Source: Streptomyces misionensis (GTDB lineage: Bacteria > Actinomycetota > Actinomycetes > Streptomycetales > Streptomycetaceae). Taken from it: 64,000 bases of DNA. Below the pieces are notes generated by a model. The model was given only the letters and a program-made list of their open reading frames with translations. It was not told the origin of the DNA and made no database searches. The stretch lies in the NCBI RefSeq assembly GCF_900104815.1, contig NZ_FNTD01000004.1, positions 4,046,501 through 4,110,500 on the forward strand. Direction: 5' to 3'. Within the stretch, counting starts at the first letter, position 1, and every line of letters begins with the position of its first letter. The position numbers and the translations under genes were made by a program. Below, one piece after another: positions 15,835 to 25,069 of the stretch.

Positions 15835-18534
15835 ATGAGCGAGCACCGTCGCAAACCGCCGCAGCCGCAGGGAGGCGGACGTGCCGCGGCCCGACGTGGC
15901 CAGTCAGGCTCGTCCCCCGGCCGCCGCGCGGCACCGCGAGGCGCCAGCGGATCGCCTGCCGACTCTCCGGGAGACGCGGAGCGGCCGCTCGGCGGCCGCG
16001 CCGAGGCCCGGCGCGCCGCCCAGAGAAACGGGGGCGGGCGCCGCAGGGCCGATCCCGGGGGCCGCCGCGGTGGTCCGGGCGGTCCCACCGGCCCTGGACG
16101 GGGCCGGGGACGTACGGCACCGCCCGGCAAGAAGCGGTTCATCGACTATCCCCGCGTGGACAAGTACGGATGGCGCCGCTGGGTGCCCTCCTGGAAGCTC
16201 GTGTCGGGCATGTTCATCGGTTTCGTCGGCTGCCTGGTGGCCGTGGCCGGCATCGGGTACGCGATGGTGAGCGTCCCGGACGTGGCCAAGACGGCGACGG
16301 CGCAGAACAACGTCTACTACTGGTCCGACAAATCGGTGATGGTCGCCACCGGCGGTGAGACCAACCGCCAGATCATCAACTACGAGGACATCCCCCGGGA
16401 GATGCGCTACGCCGTCATCTCCCAGGAGAACAAGACCTTTGAGACCGACAGCGGTGTCGACCCGGCGGGCATCGGTCGCGCGATCTTCAACATGGCCCGG
16501 GGCGGTCAGACCCAGGGCGGTTCGACGATCACCCAGCAGTACGTGAAGAACGCCATGCTGGACGACCAGTCGCAGACCCTCTCCCGCAAGTTCAAGGAGA
16601 TCTTCGTCGCGATCAAGGTGGGCGCCACCGTGCCCAAGCCGAAGATCATGGCCGGATACCTGAACTCGGCGTACTTCGGCCGCGGCGCCTACGGCATCCA
16701 GGCGGCCTCCCGCGCCTACTTCAACGTCGACGCCAAGGACCTCAACCCGGGTCAGTGCGCCTTCCTGGCGGCGATGCTGAAGGGTGCCACCTACTACGAC
16801 CCGGCGGGCGCGACGTCCCTCGACCCCAACGCCACGGCGCAGGCCAACCAGAAGCGCGCCCTGGGGCAGATGCAGGACACCCTCGACAAGATGGTCAAGT
16901 ACGGCCATCTCAGCCCCGCCGAGCGCGCCAAGTACCGCACGCTGCCGCACTGGCAGAACCCGCGGTCCAACAGCCGGCTCAGCGGGCAGATCGGTTACCT
17001 GGTCGACCTCGCCAAGTCCTACCTGATCAACAACAGCGACAAGACCCACGTCACCGCTGACGATCTGCAGAAGGGCGGCTACCGGATCTACACGACCTTC
17101 GACAAGAAGAAGGTCAACGCGCTGGAAGCCGCCGTCAAGCGCGTCCGGGACGCCAACATCAAGCCCAAGCAGCGCCCGGACACGGACACCTACGTCCAGT
17201 TCGGCGGTGCCTCGGTCGACCCGACGTCGGGCGCCATCAAGGCCATCTACGGCGGTGAGGACGCGACCAAGCACTTCACCGATAACGCCGACTCGACCGG
17301 TGCCCAGGTGGGCTCGACCTTCAAGCCCTTCGTGCTCGCGGCCGCGATGAAGTGGGGTGTCCGCGACCCGCACGGCCCGGAGAACCAAGGGCCCGACCAG
17401 CGCACGATCGCCTCCCCCAAGAGCCTGTACAGCGGCAAGAACAAGCTCAAGATCGAGAAGTACGACCACACGGTCTGGACCGACAAGGACGGCAAGGAGT
17501 GGCTCCAGACCAACGACGGCGATGACAACGTCGGCAACCCGCCGGACTACAAGATCGACCTCCGTGAGGCGATGCAGTTCTCGGTGAACTCCGCCTATGT
17601 GCAGCTCGGCATGGACGTGGGCCTGGACAAGGTGAAGCAGTCCGCGCTCGACGCGGGCGTGCTGGAGAGCAGCCTGGCCAGCGCCAACTACCCGTCCTTC
17701 TCGATCGGCACCTCCGACCCGAGCGCCATCCGCATGGCCGGGGCCTACGGCACCTTCGCCGCCAGCGGCAAGCAGAACGATCCGTACTCGGTCGACAGGG
17801 TCGAGAACAAGGACGGGGTCGTCTTCACGCACAAGGCGGCGCCGAAGGACGCCTTCGACCCGAACGTGGCGAACAACGTCACCGACGTCCTGCGGACCGT
17901 GGTCGACAAGGGCACGGGTACCAGCGCCCGGCTGCCCGGACGCGAGGTGGCGGGCAAGACCGGTACCACCGACGGCAACAAGTCGGCCTGGTTCGTCGGC
18001 TACACCCCGCAGCTGTCCACCGCGATCAGCATGTTCCGCCTGGACGACAACGCGAACAACAAGCAGCGGACGTTCCTGGAGATGTACGGAACGGGCGGCC
18101 AGAAGAAGATCCACGGTGCCTCGTTCCCGGCGGAGATCTGGCACGACTACATGGCCGAGGCGCTCCAGGGCCAGCCGGCGCTGACCTTCCCGGCGCCCCA
18201 GCCCATCGGCACGGTGGTCAACCCCGAGCCGACCCCGACGCCGACCCCGTCGGTCACGCAGAGCCCGTCCTCCAGCCCGAGCACGAGCCCGTCGCCGAGC
18301 GACAGCGGGCCCTCCCCGAGCCCGTCGACCAGCCAGTCCTGTGGCTTCTTCGGCTGCAACGACGGCGGCAACGGCAACGGTGGCAACAACGGCAACGGCG
18401 GGGGCAACGGCGGTCCCGGCGGGGGCGGTCCCGGCGGGGGCGGCGGTCCGTCGCCCTCGACGTCGGCCACCGACCCCAATGGGGACAACCGGGGCACCGG
18501 TCCGGGAGGCTTCTGGGGGAACCCGACAGGCTGA
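15835..18534 (+). CDS. Bifunctional class A penicillin-binding protein (GT51 + transpeptidase)
   Basis: 899 residues from the ATG at 15835 (GAGGAG upstream). A basic/Gly/Arg-rich cytoplasmic head of about 110 residues precedes a membrane anchor (about 122-144). The GT51 glycosyltransferase has its catalytic Glu in the motif QENKTF (about 197; the usual E-D is E-N here) and GGSTITQQYVKN. The transpeptidase has STFK with S494/K497, SVN at 583-585 and KTG at 708-710. It polymerises lipid II and cross-links peptidoglycan outside the membrane. The C-terminal ~110 residues are a Pro/Thr/Ser then Asn/Gly-rich tail with an isolated CGFFGC. It is divergent from padR-ino1. Confidence 0.95.
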   Translation: MSEHRRKPPQPQGGGRAAARRGQSGSSPGRRAAPRGASGSPADSPGDAERPLGGRAEARRAAQRNGGGRRRADPGGRRGGPGGPTGPGRGRGRTAPPGKKRFIDYPRVDKYGWRRWVPSWKLVSGMFIGFVGCLVAVAGIGYAMVSVPDVAKTATAQNNVYYWSDKSVMVATGGETNRQIINYEDIPREMRYAVISQENKTFETDSGVDPAGIGRAIFNMARGGQTQGGSTITQQYVKNAMLDDQSQTLSRKFKEIFVAIKVGATVPKPKIMAGYLNSAYFGRGAYGIQAASRAYFNVDAKDLNPGQCAFLAAMLKGATYYDPAGATSLDPNATAQANQKRALGQMQDTLDKMVKYGHLSPAERAKYRTLPHWQNPRSNSRLSGQIGYLVDLAKSYLINNSDKTHVTADDLQKGGYRIYTTFDKKKVNALEAAVKRVRDANIKPKQRPDTDTYVQFGGASVDPTSGAIKAIYGGEDATKHFTDNADSTGAQVGSTFKPFVLAAAMKWGVRDPHGPENQGPDQRTIASPKSLYSGKNKLKIEKYDHTVWTDKDGKEWLQTNDGDDNVGNPPDYKIDLREAMQFSVNSAYVQLGMDVGLDKVKQSALDAGVLESSLASANYPSFSIGTSDPSAIRMAGAYGTFAASGKQNDPYSVDRVENKDGVVFTHKAAPKDAFDPNVANNVTDVLRTVVDKGTGTSARLPGREVAGKTGTTDGNKSAWFVGYTPQLSTAISMFRLDDNANNKQRTFLEMYGTGGQKKIHGASFPAEIWHDYMAEALQGQPALTFPAPQPIGTVVNPEPTPTPTPSVTQSPSSSPSTSPSPSDSGPSPSPSTSQSCGFFGCNDGGNGNGGNNGNGGGNGGPGGGGPGGGGGPSPSTSATDPNGDNRGTGPGGFWGNPTG

Positions 18535-18577
18535 CCCGGTCGTCCGGCCGATCGGCGGTCATACCGGCCGCCGTGTG

Positions 18578-18593
18578 CGTTTCACGTGAAACA
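18578..18593. other. parS: parS site 5 (15/16)
   Basis: CGTTTCACGTGAAACA differs from consensus only in the first base. It lies between the PBP stop and the hairpin terminator. Confidence 0.9.
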
Positions 18594-18626
18594 AGGGCCG
18601 CCGCACCCGCGAGGTGCGGCGGCCCT
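18594..18626 (+). terminator. Terminator after class A PBP gene
   Basis: A 14-bp perfect stem (18594-18607 with 18613-18626), 5-nt loop, and a GTTTT tract a few bases beyond. It begins directly after a parS site. Confidence 0.8.
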
Positions 18627-18663
18627 CCGCGTTTTCCCGGACGGGTACGGCAGGATGTGCCCC

Positions 18664-20208
18664 ATGCCCAGTGCAGAGACGACACCCGCGGGCGTGCGCG
18701 AGCCCGAGCCGGAGCGGTCCGCCCCATCGGAGCCGGTGCGGCCGACCAGGGAGGACGAGGTCGCGGCGGCCGGCAGTGAGCTGATCGGCGGCCCCATCGG
18801 CCGCTATGCCCGGCTGAGGACCTCCTGGTGGACGCCCGTGCGGGTCGTCGCACTGGTGGCGATCGGCATGTTCGCCCTCGGCCTGGTCCAGAAGGCGCCG
18901 TGCTATCACAGCGCCTGGTTCTTCGGCGCGAGCTCCCAGTACACGAAGGCCTGCTACTCGGACATCCCGCACCTCTACCAGGGCCGTGGCTTCGCCGACC
19001 ACCTCGTGCCCTATTTCGACAAGCTCCCGGACGACCTCTCCGGCGGCATGGGCTACCTCGAATACCCGGTCCTGACCGGGGTGTTCATGCAGGTGGCCTC
19101 CTGGCTGACCCCGCACGGCGGCAGCATCCAGGACCAGGAGCAGTGGTACTGGTTCGTCAACGCCGCCATGCTGATGGTCTGCACGGCCGTCCTCGCCGTC
19201 TGCGTGGCCCGCACCCACCGGCGGCGCCCCTGGGACGGCCTGCTGGTCGCCCTGGCGCCCGCCGCCGCGCTGACCGCCACCATCAACTGGGACCTGCTGG
19301 CGGTGGCGCTGACGGCCGCCGCGATGCTGATGTGGGCCCGTCGTCGCCCGGTCGCCTTCGGCGTCCTCCTGGGGCTCGCCACGGCCGCCAAGCTCTATCC
19401 CGTCTTCCTGCTCGGCCCCCTGCTCGTGCTGTGCTGGCGGGCCGGCAAATGGCGGGAGTACGGGCAGGCCGTGGCAGGAGCGGTGGTCGCCTGGCTGGTG
19501 GTGAACCTGCCGGTGATGCTGTTCGCCTTCCCGGGCTGGTCGAAGTTCTACACGTTCAGCCAGGACCGGGGCGTCGACTTCGGCTCCTTCTGGCTGATCT
19601 GGTCCCAGAACTCCAGCAACCCGCCCGGCACCGGCTTCGTGAACACGGCGGCGACGGTGCTGGTGCTGCTGTGCGCCCTCGGCATCGCCGTGCTCACCTT
19701 CACCGCACCCCGCCGGCCGCGCTTCGCCCAGCTGGCCTTCCTGATCGTCGCGGTCTTCGTCCTCACCAACAAGGTCTACTCGCCGCAGTACGTGCTGTGG
19801 CTGGTGCCGCTGGCGGCCCTCGCCCGGCCCAAGTGGCGGGACTTCCTGATCTGGCAGGCGTGCGAGGTGGCGTACTTCCTCGGCATCTGGATGTACCTCG
19901 CGTACACGACCAGCGGAGACGCCCACAAGGGCCTGCCGACGCACGGCTACCACTGGGCGATCGCGCTGCACCTGCTGGGCACGCTGTACCTGTGCGCCGT
20001 CGTCGTCCGCGACATCCTGACGCCGGAACGGGACGTGGTGCGCCGGTCCGGGGACGACGACCCCTCGGGCGGCGTGCTCGACGGGGCGGACGACGTCTTC
20101 GTCCTGGGCGCGGCGGCCCGCCCGCCCCGGCACGCCACCCGTCACGAGGCGCCGCAGGTGGACTGGGGCAGGCCGGACTCGGCACCCCAGCAGGGCGGTT
20201 CGCTCTGA
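18664..20208 (+). CDS. Polytopic membrane glycosyltransferase (GT87/DUF2029-like)
   Basis: 514 residues. A hydrophilic head of about 55 residues is followed by about 10 membrane segments (e.g. VVALVAIGMFALGLVQ, TAVLAVCVAR, AFGVLLGLATAAKLYPVFLLGPLL). After the first helix an extracytoplasmic loop carries YLEYPVLTGVF. This organisation and the AAKLYPVFLL segment fit the GT87 polyprenyl-phosphate-mannose-dependent family that decorates lipids or cell-wall polymers outside the membrane; no acceptor can be named. The tail is Asp/Arg/Pro-rich. Two ATGs are possible (18655 or 18664); the second has the better-spaced GGCAGG. It follows the PBP gene in the same direction beyond a terminator. Confidence 0.75.
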   Translation: MPSAETTPAGVREPEPERSAPSEPVRPTREDEVAAAGSELIGGPIGRYARLRTSWWTPVRVVALVAIGMFALGLVQKAPCYHSAWFFGASSQYTKACYSDIPHLYQGRGFADHLVPYFDKLPDDLSGGMGYLEYPVLTGVFMQVASWLTPHGGSIQDQEQWYWFVNAAMLMVCTAVLAVCVARTHRRRPWDGLLVALAPAAALTATINWDLLAVALTAAAMLMWARRRPVAFGVLLGLATAAKLYPVFLLGPLLVLCWRAGKWREYGQAVAGAVVAWLVVNLPVMLFAFPGWSKFYTFSQDRGVDFGSFWLIWSQNSSNPPGTGFVNTAATVLVLLCALGIAVLTFTAPRRPRFAQLAFLIVAVFVLTNKVYSPQYVLWLVPLAALARPKWRDFLIWQACEVAYFLGIWMYLAYTTSGDAHKGLPTHGYHWAIALHLLGTLYLCAVVVRDILTPERDVVRRSGDDDPSGGVLDGADDVFVLGAAARPPRHATRHEAPQVDWGRPDSAPQQGGSL

Positions 20209-20231
20209 GCGAACGTCTCCCCAGGGCATGC

Positions 20232-20267
20232 AGAAGGCCGTACACGGTGCTCCGTGTACGGCCTTCT
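20232..20267. terminator. Bidirectional terminator between convergent genes
   Basis: A 16-bp perfect stem (20232-20247 with 20252-20267) with a 4-nt loop, placed between the convergent glycosyltransferase and alanine-racemase-like genes. Confidence 0.85.
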
Positions 20268-20282
20268 CGTCGAACTGGGGCC

Positions 20283-21314
20283 TCAGCGGTCCACGATGCG
20301 GTCGAACTGCGTGGTGGTGTGCCGCAGATGGGCCACCAGCTCGTCGCCGACCTTGGGCTCCGCGGCGTCCGAGGGGACGAACAGGATCGACACCTGCATG
20401 TGCGGCGGCTCGGCGAACCAGCGCTGCTTGCCGTCCCAGACGAACGGGGAGAGGTTCCGGTTGACCGTGGCGAGACCGGCGCGGGCGACGCCCTTGGCGC
20501 GCGGCATGACGCCGTGCAGGGCCTTCGGGGCCTCCAGGCCCACCCCGTGCGACGTACCGCCCGCCACGACCACCAGGAAGCCGTCGGAGGCGGCCTTCTG
20601 CTGCCGGTAGCCGAACCGGTCGCCCTTGGCCACCCGCGTGACGTCCAGGACGGCACCGCGGTACTCGGTCGCCTCGTGGTCCCCCAGCCACAGCCGCGTG
20701 CCGATGCGGGCGCGGAACCGGGTCTGCGGGAACTGCTGCTGGAGCCGGGCCAGTTCGTCGGCCTTGAGGTGGCTGACGAACATCGTGTGCAGCGGCAGCC
20801 GGGCCGCGCGCAGCCGGTCCATCCAGCCGATGACCTCCTCGACGGCGTCCGAGCCGTCCGTGCGGTCCAGCGGCAGATGGATGGCGAAGCCCTCCAGGCG
20901 GACGTTCTCTATGGCCTGGTGCAGCTGCGGCAGGTCCTGCTCGCTGATGCCGTGCCGCTTCATCGAGGACATCACCTCGATGACGACCCGGGCCCCCACC
21001 AGGCCGTACACGCCGTCGATCGAGGAGACCGAGCGCACGACCCGGTCGGGCAGCGGCACGGGCTCCTCGCCACGTCGGTAGGGCGTCAGCACCAGCAGGT
21101 CACCGCTGAAGAAATCCTTGATGCGCGCGGCCTCGTACGTCGTGCCGACGGCGAGCAGGTCCGAGCCGAGCCGGGTGGCCTCTTCCGACAGCCGTTCGTG
21201 CCCGAAGCCGTAGCCATTGCCCTTGCAGACCGGGACCAGACCCGGGAACTGCTCCTGCACATGCTTGTGGTGCGCCCGCCAGCGCGCGGTGTCGACGTAG
21301 AGCGTGAGCGCCAT
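20283..21314 (-). CDS. Alanine racemase-like PLP-barrel protein
   Basis: 343 residues with the N-terminal PLP-binding signature VCKGNGYGFG (K31 as the Schiff-base lysine), equivalent to AxxKANAYGHG of alanine racemases, followed by a TIM-barrel-like sequence (GARVVIEVMSSMKRHG, FVSHLKADE). The C-terminal beta-domain half is divergent and the catalytic tyrosine region of true Alr is not obvious, so racemase activity is unproven. It is adjacent to and cotranscribed downstream of femX with 83 bp between, which suggests a role in peptidoglycan side-chain or amino-acid supply. The ATG at 21312-21314 is preceded by GAAAGGG. Confidence 0.75.
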   Translation of the reverse strand: MALTLYVDTARWRAHHKHVQEQFPGLVPVCKGNGYGFGHERLSEEATRLGSDLLAVGTTYEAARIKDFFSGDLLVLTPYRRGEEPVPLPDRVVRSVSSIDGVYGLVGARVVIEVMSSMKRHGISEQDLPQLHQAIENVRLEGFAIHLPLDRTDGSDAVEEVIGWMDRLRAARLPLHTMFVSHLKADELARLQQQFPQTRFRARIGTRLWLGDHEATEYRGAVLDVTRVAKGDRFGYRQQKAASDGFLVVVAGGTSHGVGLEAPKALHGVMPRAKGVARAGLATVNRNLSPFVWDGKQRWFAEPPHMQVSILFVPSDAAEPKVGDELVAHLRHTTTQFDRIVDR

Positions 21315-21397
21315 GGCCGGACCCGGACCCTTTCTCGTGGCTGAGGTGTATCGGGGGTGTGAGTGCTGTGAACCCTATGGAATCAAACGTCGGCTGC

Positions 21398-22519
21398 TCA
21401 GCGGCGCGACATGTAGATGTCGAGCGCCTTGTGGAGCAGCTTGTTCAGCGGGAAGTCCCATTCGCCGAGGTACTCCGCGGCCTGGCCGCCCGTGCCGACC
21501 TTGAACTGGATCAGGCCGAACAGGTGGTCGGACTCGTCCAGGGAGTCGGAGATGCCGCGCAGGTCGTAGACGGTGGCGCCGAGCGCGTAGGCGTCGCGCA
21601 GCATCCGCCACTGCATCGCGTTCGAGGGCCGGACCTCGCGGCCGATGTTGTCGGAGGCGCCGTAGGAGTACCAGACGTGGCCGCCGACGATCAGCATCGT
21701 CGCCGCGGAGAGGTTCACGCCGTTGTGCCGGGCGAAGTACAGCCGCATGCGGTTGGGGTCCTCGGTGTTGAGGGCCGTCCACATGCGCTGGAAGTACGAC
21801 AGCGGCCGGGGCCGGAAGTGGTCGCGCACGGCCGTGATCTCGTACAGCCGCTGCCACTCGGCGAGGTCCTGGTAACCGCCCTGGACGACCTCGACGCCGG
21901 CCTTCTCGGCCTTCTTGATGTTGCGTCGCCACAGCTGGTTGAAGTTCTTGTGGACCTCTTCCAGGGAACGGTTCGCCAGCGGCACCTGGTAGACGTAGCG
22001 GGGCTGCACGTCGCCGAAGCCGGCGCCGCCGTCCTCGCCCTGCTGCCAGCCCATGCGGCGCAGCTTGTCGGCCACCTCGAAGGCGCGCGGCTCGATGAAG
22101 TCGGCCTCCAGGTCGCGCAGGCGCTTGACGTCCTGATCCTGGATGCCCTTCTTGATCGTCTCGGCGTTCCAGCGCCGGATGATCACCGGCGGGCCCATCT
22201 TCACGGAGAAGGCGCCCTGCTGCTTCAGGTGCGCCAGCATCGGCTGGATCCAGTCGTCCAGGTTCGGCGCGTACCAGTTGATGACCGGGCCCTCGGGCAG
22301 GTAGGCGAGGTAGCGCTTGATCTTGGGCAGCTGGCGGTAGAGGACCAGGCCCACGCCGACCAGCTGGCCGGTGCGCTCGTCGAACCAGCCGAGGTTCTCC
22401 GAGCGCCATTCCGCCTTCACGTCTGCCCAGGCCGGGACCTGCATGTGACTCGCCGACGGCAGGCTCTGGATGTAGGCCAGATGTTGCTCGCGGCTGATGG
22501 TCCTCAGGGTCAGGCTCAT
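21398..22519 (-). CDS. femX: FemX-type peptidoglycan bridge aminoacyltransferase
   Basis: 373 residues of the FemABX superfamily (two GNAT-like domains): LPSASHMQVPAWADVKAEW at the N-terminus, YLAYLPEGPVINWYAP, and the C-terminal YDLRGISDSLDESDHLFGL that closes the family. It attaches the first glycine to the LL-diaminopimelate of lipid II using glycyl-tRNA; in S. coelicolor the homologue SCO3904 is reported essential. The ATG at 22517-22519 has GAGGAG about 9 nt upstream; an ATG 11 codons earlier is poorer. It is followed by the alanine-racemase-like gene. Confidence 0.92.
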   Translation of the reverse strand: MSLTLRTISREQHLAYIQSLPSASHMQVPAWADVKAEWRSENLGWFDERTGQLVGVGLVLYRQLPKIKRYLAYLPEGPVINWYAPNLDDWIQPMLAHLKQQGAFSVKMGPPVIIRRWNAETIKKGIQDQDVKRLRDLEADFIEPRAFEVADKLRRMGWQQGEDGGAGFGDVQPRYVYQVPLANRSLEEVHKNFNQLWRRNIKKAEKAGVEVVQGGYQDLAEWQRLYEITAVRDHFRPRPLSYFQRMWTALNTEDPNRMRLYFARHNGVNLSAATMLIVGGHVWYSYGASDNIGREVRPSNAMQWRMLRDAYALGATVYDLRGISDSLDESDHLFGLIQFKVGTGGQAAEYLGEWDFPLNKLLHKALDIYMSRR

Positions 22520-22650
22520 GTCGGGGCGCTCCTCGGGCTGGTGTGTCCCCATGGGTACAGGGGCTCCGGCTCTCGCGCCGAAGCCTACTGCCCGGGTGAG
22601 CGCCCCGACCGGGCGGACGGCTCAGAAGGGGCCGCCCGCAAGGGGCCGGG

Positions 22651-22962
22651 TCAGAACAGCCCGCCGAACAGGCCGCCGTTCGACATGCCGATCAGCAGGC
22701 CGATCCCGGAGGCGCCGAGACCCAGGACGAGCCCGAAGCGCTCGCGGGTGGTCACCGAGACCCACTGCCCGTACGCGCCGGTGAGGATGCCCACCAGGCC
22801 GGCCCAGGACGTGAGCAGGTGCAGGCCGGGGAAGAACGCGGTGATGAAGGACAGCAGGCCCAGGACCAGCGTCACGGCCATCAGGATGTCCGGGAGTGGG
22901 TGGGTCTTGCCGTCGCTGGCGAAGAGGGATCCGGCGGTGTTCGGCTGCAAAGCCTGTGCCAT
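22651..22962 (-). CDS. Small four-helix membrane protein, unknown
   Basis: 103 residues starting MAQALQPNTAG at the ATG 22960-22962, with a strong GGAGG 8 nt upstream. Hydrophobic segments lie at about 28-48 (ILMAVTLVLGLLSFITAFF), 52-70 and 76-96, the last rich in Gly and ending GGLFGGLF. No family is recognised. It stands alone between femX (same strand, 131 bp) and the divergent rpsF operon. Confidence 0.65.
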   Translation of the reverse strand: MAQALQPNTAGSLFASDGKTHPLPDILMAVTLVLGLLSFITAFFPGLHLLTSWAGLVGILTGAYGQWVSVTTRERFGLVLGLGASGIGLLIGMSNGGLFGGLF

Positions 22963-23255
22963 GGGGCACCTCCTGCGGAAGGCGGCGCATCGTAGCGCCG
23001 TACACACCCGACGCGTACAGATTGACGGCCCTCCCGGCCGGATTTCAACCGGAAGCGGGTGTGCGGGTAGTCTGTACCGTCTGCACCGGTGTCTGCCCGC
23101 ATCCGTGGCGGGGAATCCTCCCGGCCCGTGATCGTCACACGATCGTCAGTGGAAAACCCTGATTGTCAGTGGCGGCCGATACCGTTGCGAACGCATTACG
23201 ACCCTCCTGCCACGGAACGACCGTGGCCGCTGAGTCCAAAGGAGGTGGGTTCCAC

Positions 23256-23546
23256 ATGCGTCACTACGAGGTGATGGTCATCCTCGACCCCGATCTCGAG
23301 GAGCGTGCGGTCTCCCCGCTGATCGAGAACTTCATGTCCGTCGTCCGTGATGGCGGCGGCAAGGTGGAGAAGGTCGACACCTGGGGCCGTCGTCGTCTCG
23401 CCTACGAGATCAAGAAGAAGCCCGAGGGCATCTACTCGGTCATCGACCTGCAGGCCGAGCCTGCGGTCGTCAAGGAGCTCGACCGGCAGATGAACCTGAA
23501 CGAGTCGGTCCTCCGGACCAAGGTCCTCCGTCCCGAGACCCACTGA
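23256..23546 (+). CDS. rpsF: 30S ribosomal protein S6
   Basis: 96 residues starting [17 protein letters not shown] from the ATG at 23256, with an excellent AAAGGAGGTGG 6-10 nt upstream. It has the S6 ferredoxin-like fold ([29 protein letters not shown]). It is first gene of the conserved rpsF-ssb-rpsR-rplI operon. S6 pairs with S18 on the 30S platform, and both are encoded here around ssb. Confidence 0.98.
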   Translation: MRHYEVMVILDPDLEERAVSPLIENFMSVVRDGGGKVEKVDTWGRRRLAYEIKKKPEGIYSVIDLQAEPAVVKELDRQMNLNESVLRTKVLRPETH

Positions 23547-23619
23547 GCTTTCGCTCGGCTGATCCCGGGATTCGAGTAGCAGCAAGCAGCCAGCAGCAAA
23601 CCCGCCGAGAGGTTCCCCC

Positions 23620-24201
23620 ATGGCAGGCGAGACCGTCATCACGGTCATCGGCAATCTTGTCGACGACCCCGAGCTGCGCTTCACCCCGTCCGGTGCGGCG
23701 GTCGCGAAGTTCCGCGTCGCGTCCACTCCCCGCACTTTCGACCGTCAGACCAACGAGTGGAAGGACGGCGAGAGCCTCTTCCTGACCTGCTCGGTCTGGC
23801 GCCAGGCGGCGGAGAACGTCGCCGAGTCGCTCCAGCGAGGCATGCGCGTGATCGTGCAGGGCCGGCTGAAGCAGCGGTCCTACGAGGACCGTGAGGGCGT
23901 CAAGCGCACGGTCTACGAGCTGGACGTCGACGAGGTCGGCCCCAGCCTGCGCAATGCCACGGCCAAGGTCACCAAGACCTCCGGCGGCGGCGGTCGCGGT
24001 GGCCAGGGCGGTTACGGCGGCGGTGGCGGCCAGGGTGGCGGCGGCTGGGGCGGCGGCCCCGGTGGCGGCCAGCAGGGCGGCGGCGCTCCGGCTGACGACC
24101 CGTGGGCGACCGGCGCTCCCGCCGGTGGCAACCAGGGTGGCGGCGGCTGGGGCGGTGGCTCCGGCGGCGGTGGCGGCTACTCGGACGAGCCTCCCTTCTA
24201 G
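23620..24201 (+). CDS. ssb: Single-stranded DNA-binding protein
   Basis: 193 residues. The OB-fold spans residues 1-110 ([58 protein letters not shown]), followed by a long Gly/Gln-rich linker with GGGGWGG repeats and the acidic C-terminal tip DEPPF that recruits replication and repair partners. It works with DnaB, encoded about 3 kb away. It is located between rpsF and rpsR as in most bacteria. The Gly-rich stretch is encoded by GGC/GGT repeats (23986-24180). Confidence 0.98.
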   Translation: MAGETVITVIGNLVDDPELRFTPSGAAVAKFRVASTPRTFDRQTNEWKDGESLFLTCSVWRQAAENVAESLQRGMRVIVQGRLKQRSYEDREGVKRTVYELDVDEVGPSLRNATAKVTKTSGGGGRGGQGGYGGGGGQGGGGWGGGPGGGQQGGGAPADDPWATGAPAGGNQGGGGWGGGSGGGGGYSDEPPF

Positions 24202-24241
24202 GGCTCGTATCCACACTTCTTGATCACACAGGAGAAACACC

Positions 24242-24478
24242 ATGGCGAAGCCGCCTGTGCGCAAGCCGAAGAAGAAGGTCTGCGCTTTCTGCAAGGACAA
24301 GGTCACGTACGTGGACTACAAGGACACGAACATGCTGCGGAAGTTCATTTCCGACCGCGGCAAGATCCGTGCCCGCCGCGTGACCGGCAACTGCACCCAG
24401 CACCAGCGTGACGTCGCCACGGCTGTGAAGAACAGCCGTGAGATGGCGCTGCTGCCCTACACGTCCACCGCGCGCTAA
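24242..24478 (+). CDS. rpsR: 30S ribosomal protein S18 (zinc-ligand type)
   Basis: 78 residues with CAFCKDK (C14, C17) and NCTQHQ (Cys and His near 50-53), i.e. the cysteine-containing C+ form. Streptomyces genomes often carry a cysteine-free paralogue elsewhere for zinc starvation. AGGAG lies about 8 nt upstream of the ATG. It is third gene of the rpsF operon, 40 bp after ssb. Confidence 0.97.
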   Translation: MAKPPVRKPKKKVCAFCKDKVTYVDYKDTNMLRKFISDRGKIRARRVTGNCTQHQRDVATAVKNSREMALLPYTSTAR

Positions 24479-24496
24479 GGGAAGGGTGACCGACTC

Positions 24497-24943
24497 ATGA
24501 AGATCATCCTCACCCACGAGGTGTCCGGCCTCGGTGCCGCCGGCGACGTCGTCGACGTCAAGGACGGCTACGCTCGCAACTACCTGATCCCGCGGAAGTT
24601 CGCTATCCGCTGGACCAAGGGCGGCGAGAAGGACGTCGAGCAGATCCGTCGTGCTCGCAAGATCCACGAGATCCAGACCATCGAGCAGGCCAACCAGATC
24701 AAGGCCCAGCTCGAGGGCGTGAAGGTCCGCCTGGCCGTTCGCTCCGGCGACTCCGGCCGTCTCTTCGGTTCCGTCACCCCGGCCGACATCGCGTCCGCGA
24801 TCAAGGCTTCCGGTGGCCCCGAGGTCGACAAGCGCCGTGTGGAGCTGTCCGCTCCGATCAAGACCCTGGGCGCCCACGAGACGTCCGTGCGTCTGCACCC
24901 CGAGGTGGCCGCCAAGGTCAACATCGAGGTCGTCGCGGGCTGA
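24497..24943 (+). CDS. rplI: 50S ribosomal protein L9
   Basis: 148 residues with the diagnostic N-domain [30 protein letters not shown], a long connecting helix (about 45-80) and the C-domain [14 protein letters not shown]. It is last gene of the rpsF-ssb-rpsR-rplI operon, 18 bp after rpsR, and is followed by a strong terminator. Confidence 0.98.
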   Translation: MKIILTHEVSGLGAAGDVVDVKDGYARNYLIPRKFAIRWTKGGEKDVEQIRRARKIHEIQTIEQANQIKAQLEGVKVRLAVRSGDSGRLFGSVTPADIASAIKASGGPEVDKRRVELSAPIKTLGAHETSVRLHPEVAAKVNIEVVAG

Positions 24944-24970
24944 CCGCCGTGCTCGGTCTGAGCAGCTGAG

Positions 24971-25005
24971 AGAGGGGCCGTACCCGTCGCGGGTACGGCC
25001 CCTCT
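24971..25005 (+). terminator. Terminator of the rpsF-rplI operon
   Basis: A 15-bp perfect stem (24971-24985 with 24991-25005), 5-nt loop and a TTCTTTG run. It lies 27 bp after rplI. Confidence 0.9.
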
Positions 25006-25052
25006 TTCTTTGTCCGCGGCCATTTTGTGTGCAGCCCTCGGACGGAGCGTGA

Positions 25053-25068
25053 TGTTTCACGTGAAACG
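25053..25068. other. parS: parS site 6 (15/16)
   Basis: TGTTTCACGTGAAACG differs only in the last base. It ends one base before the stop codon of the leftward MATE gene. Confidence 0.9.
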
Positions 25069-25069
25069 G

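Noticed and set aside
23986..24180. Repeated GGC/GGT-rich stretch suggesting a tandem repeat element
   Set aside because: It encodes the expected Gly-rich linker of Ssb and is not an independent repeat.
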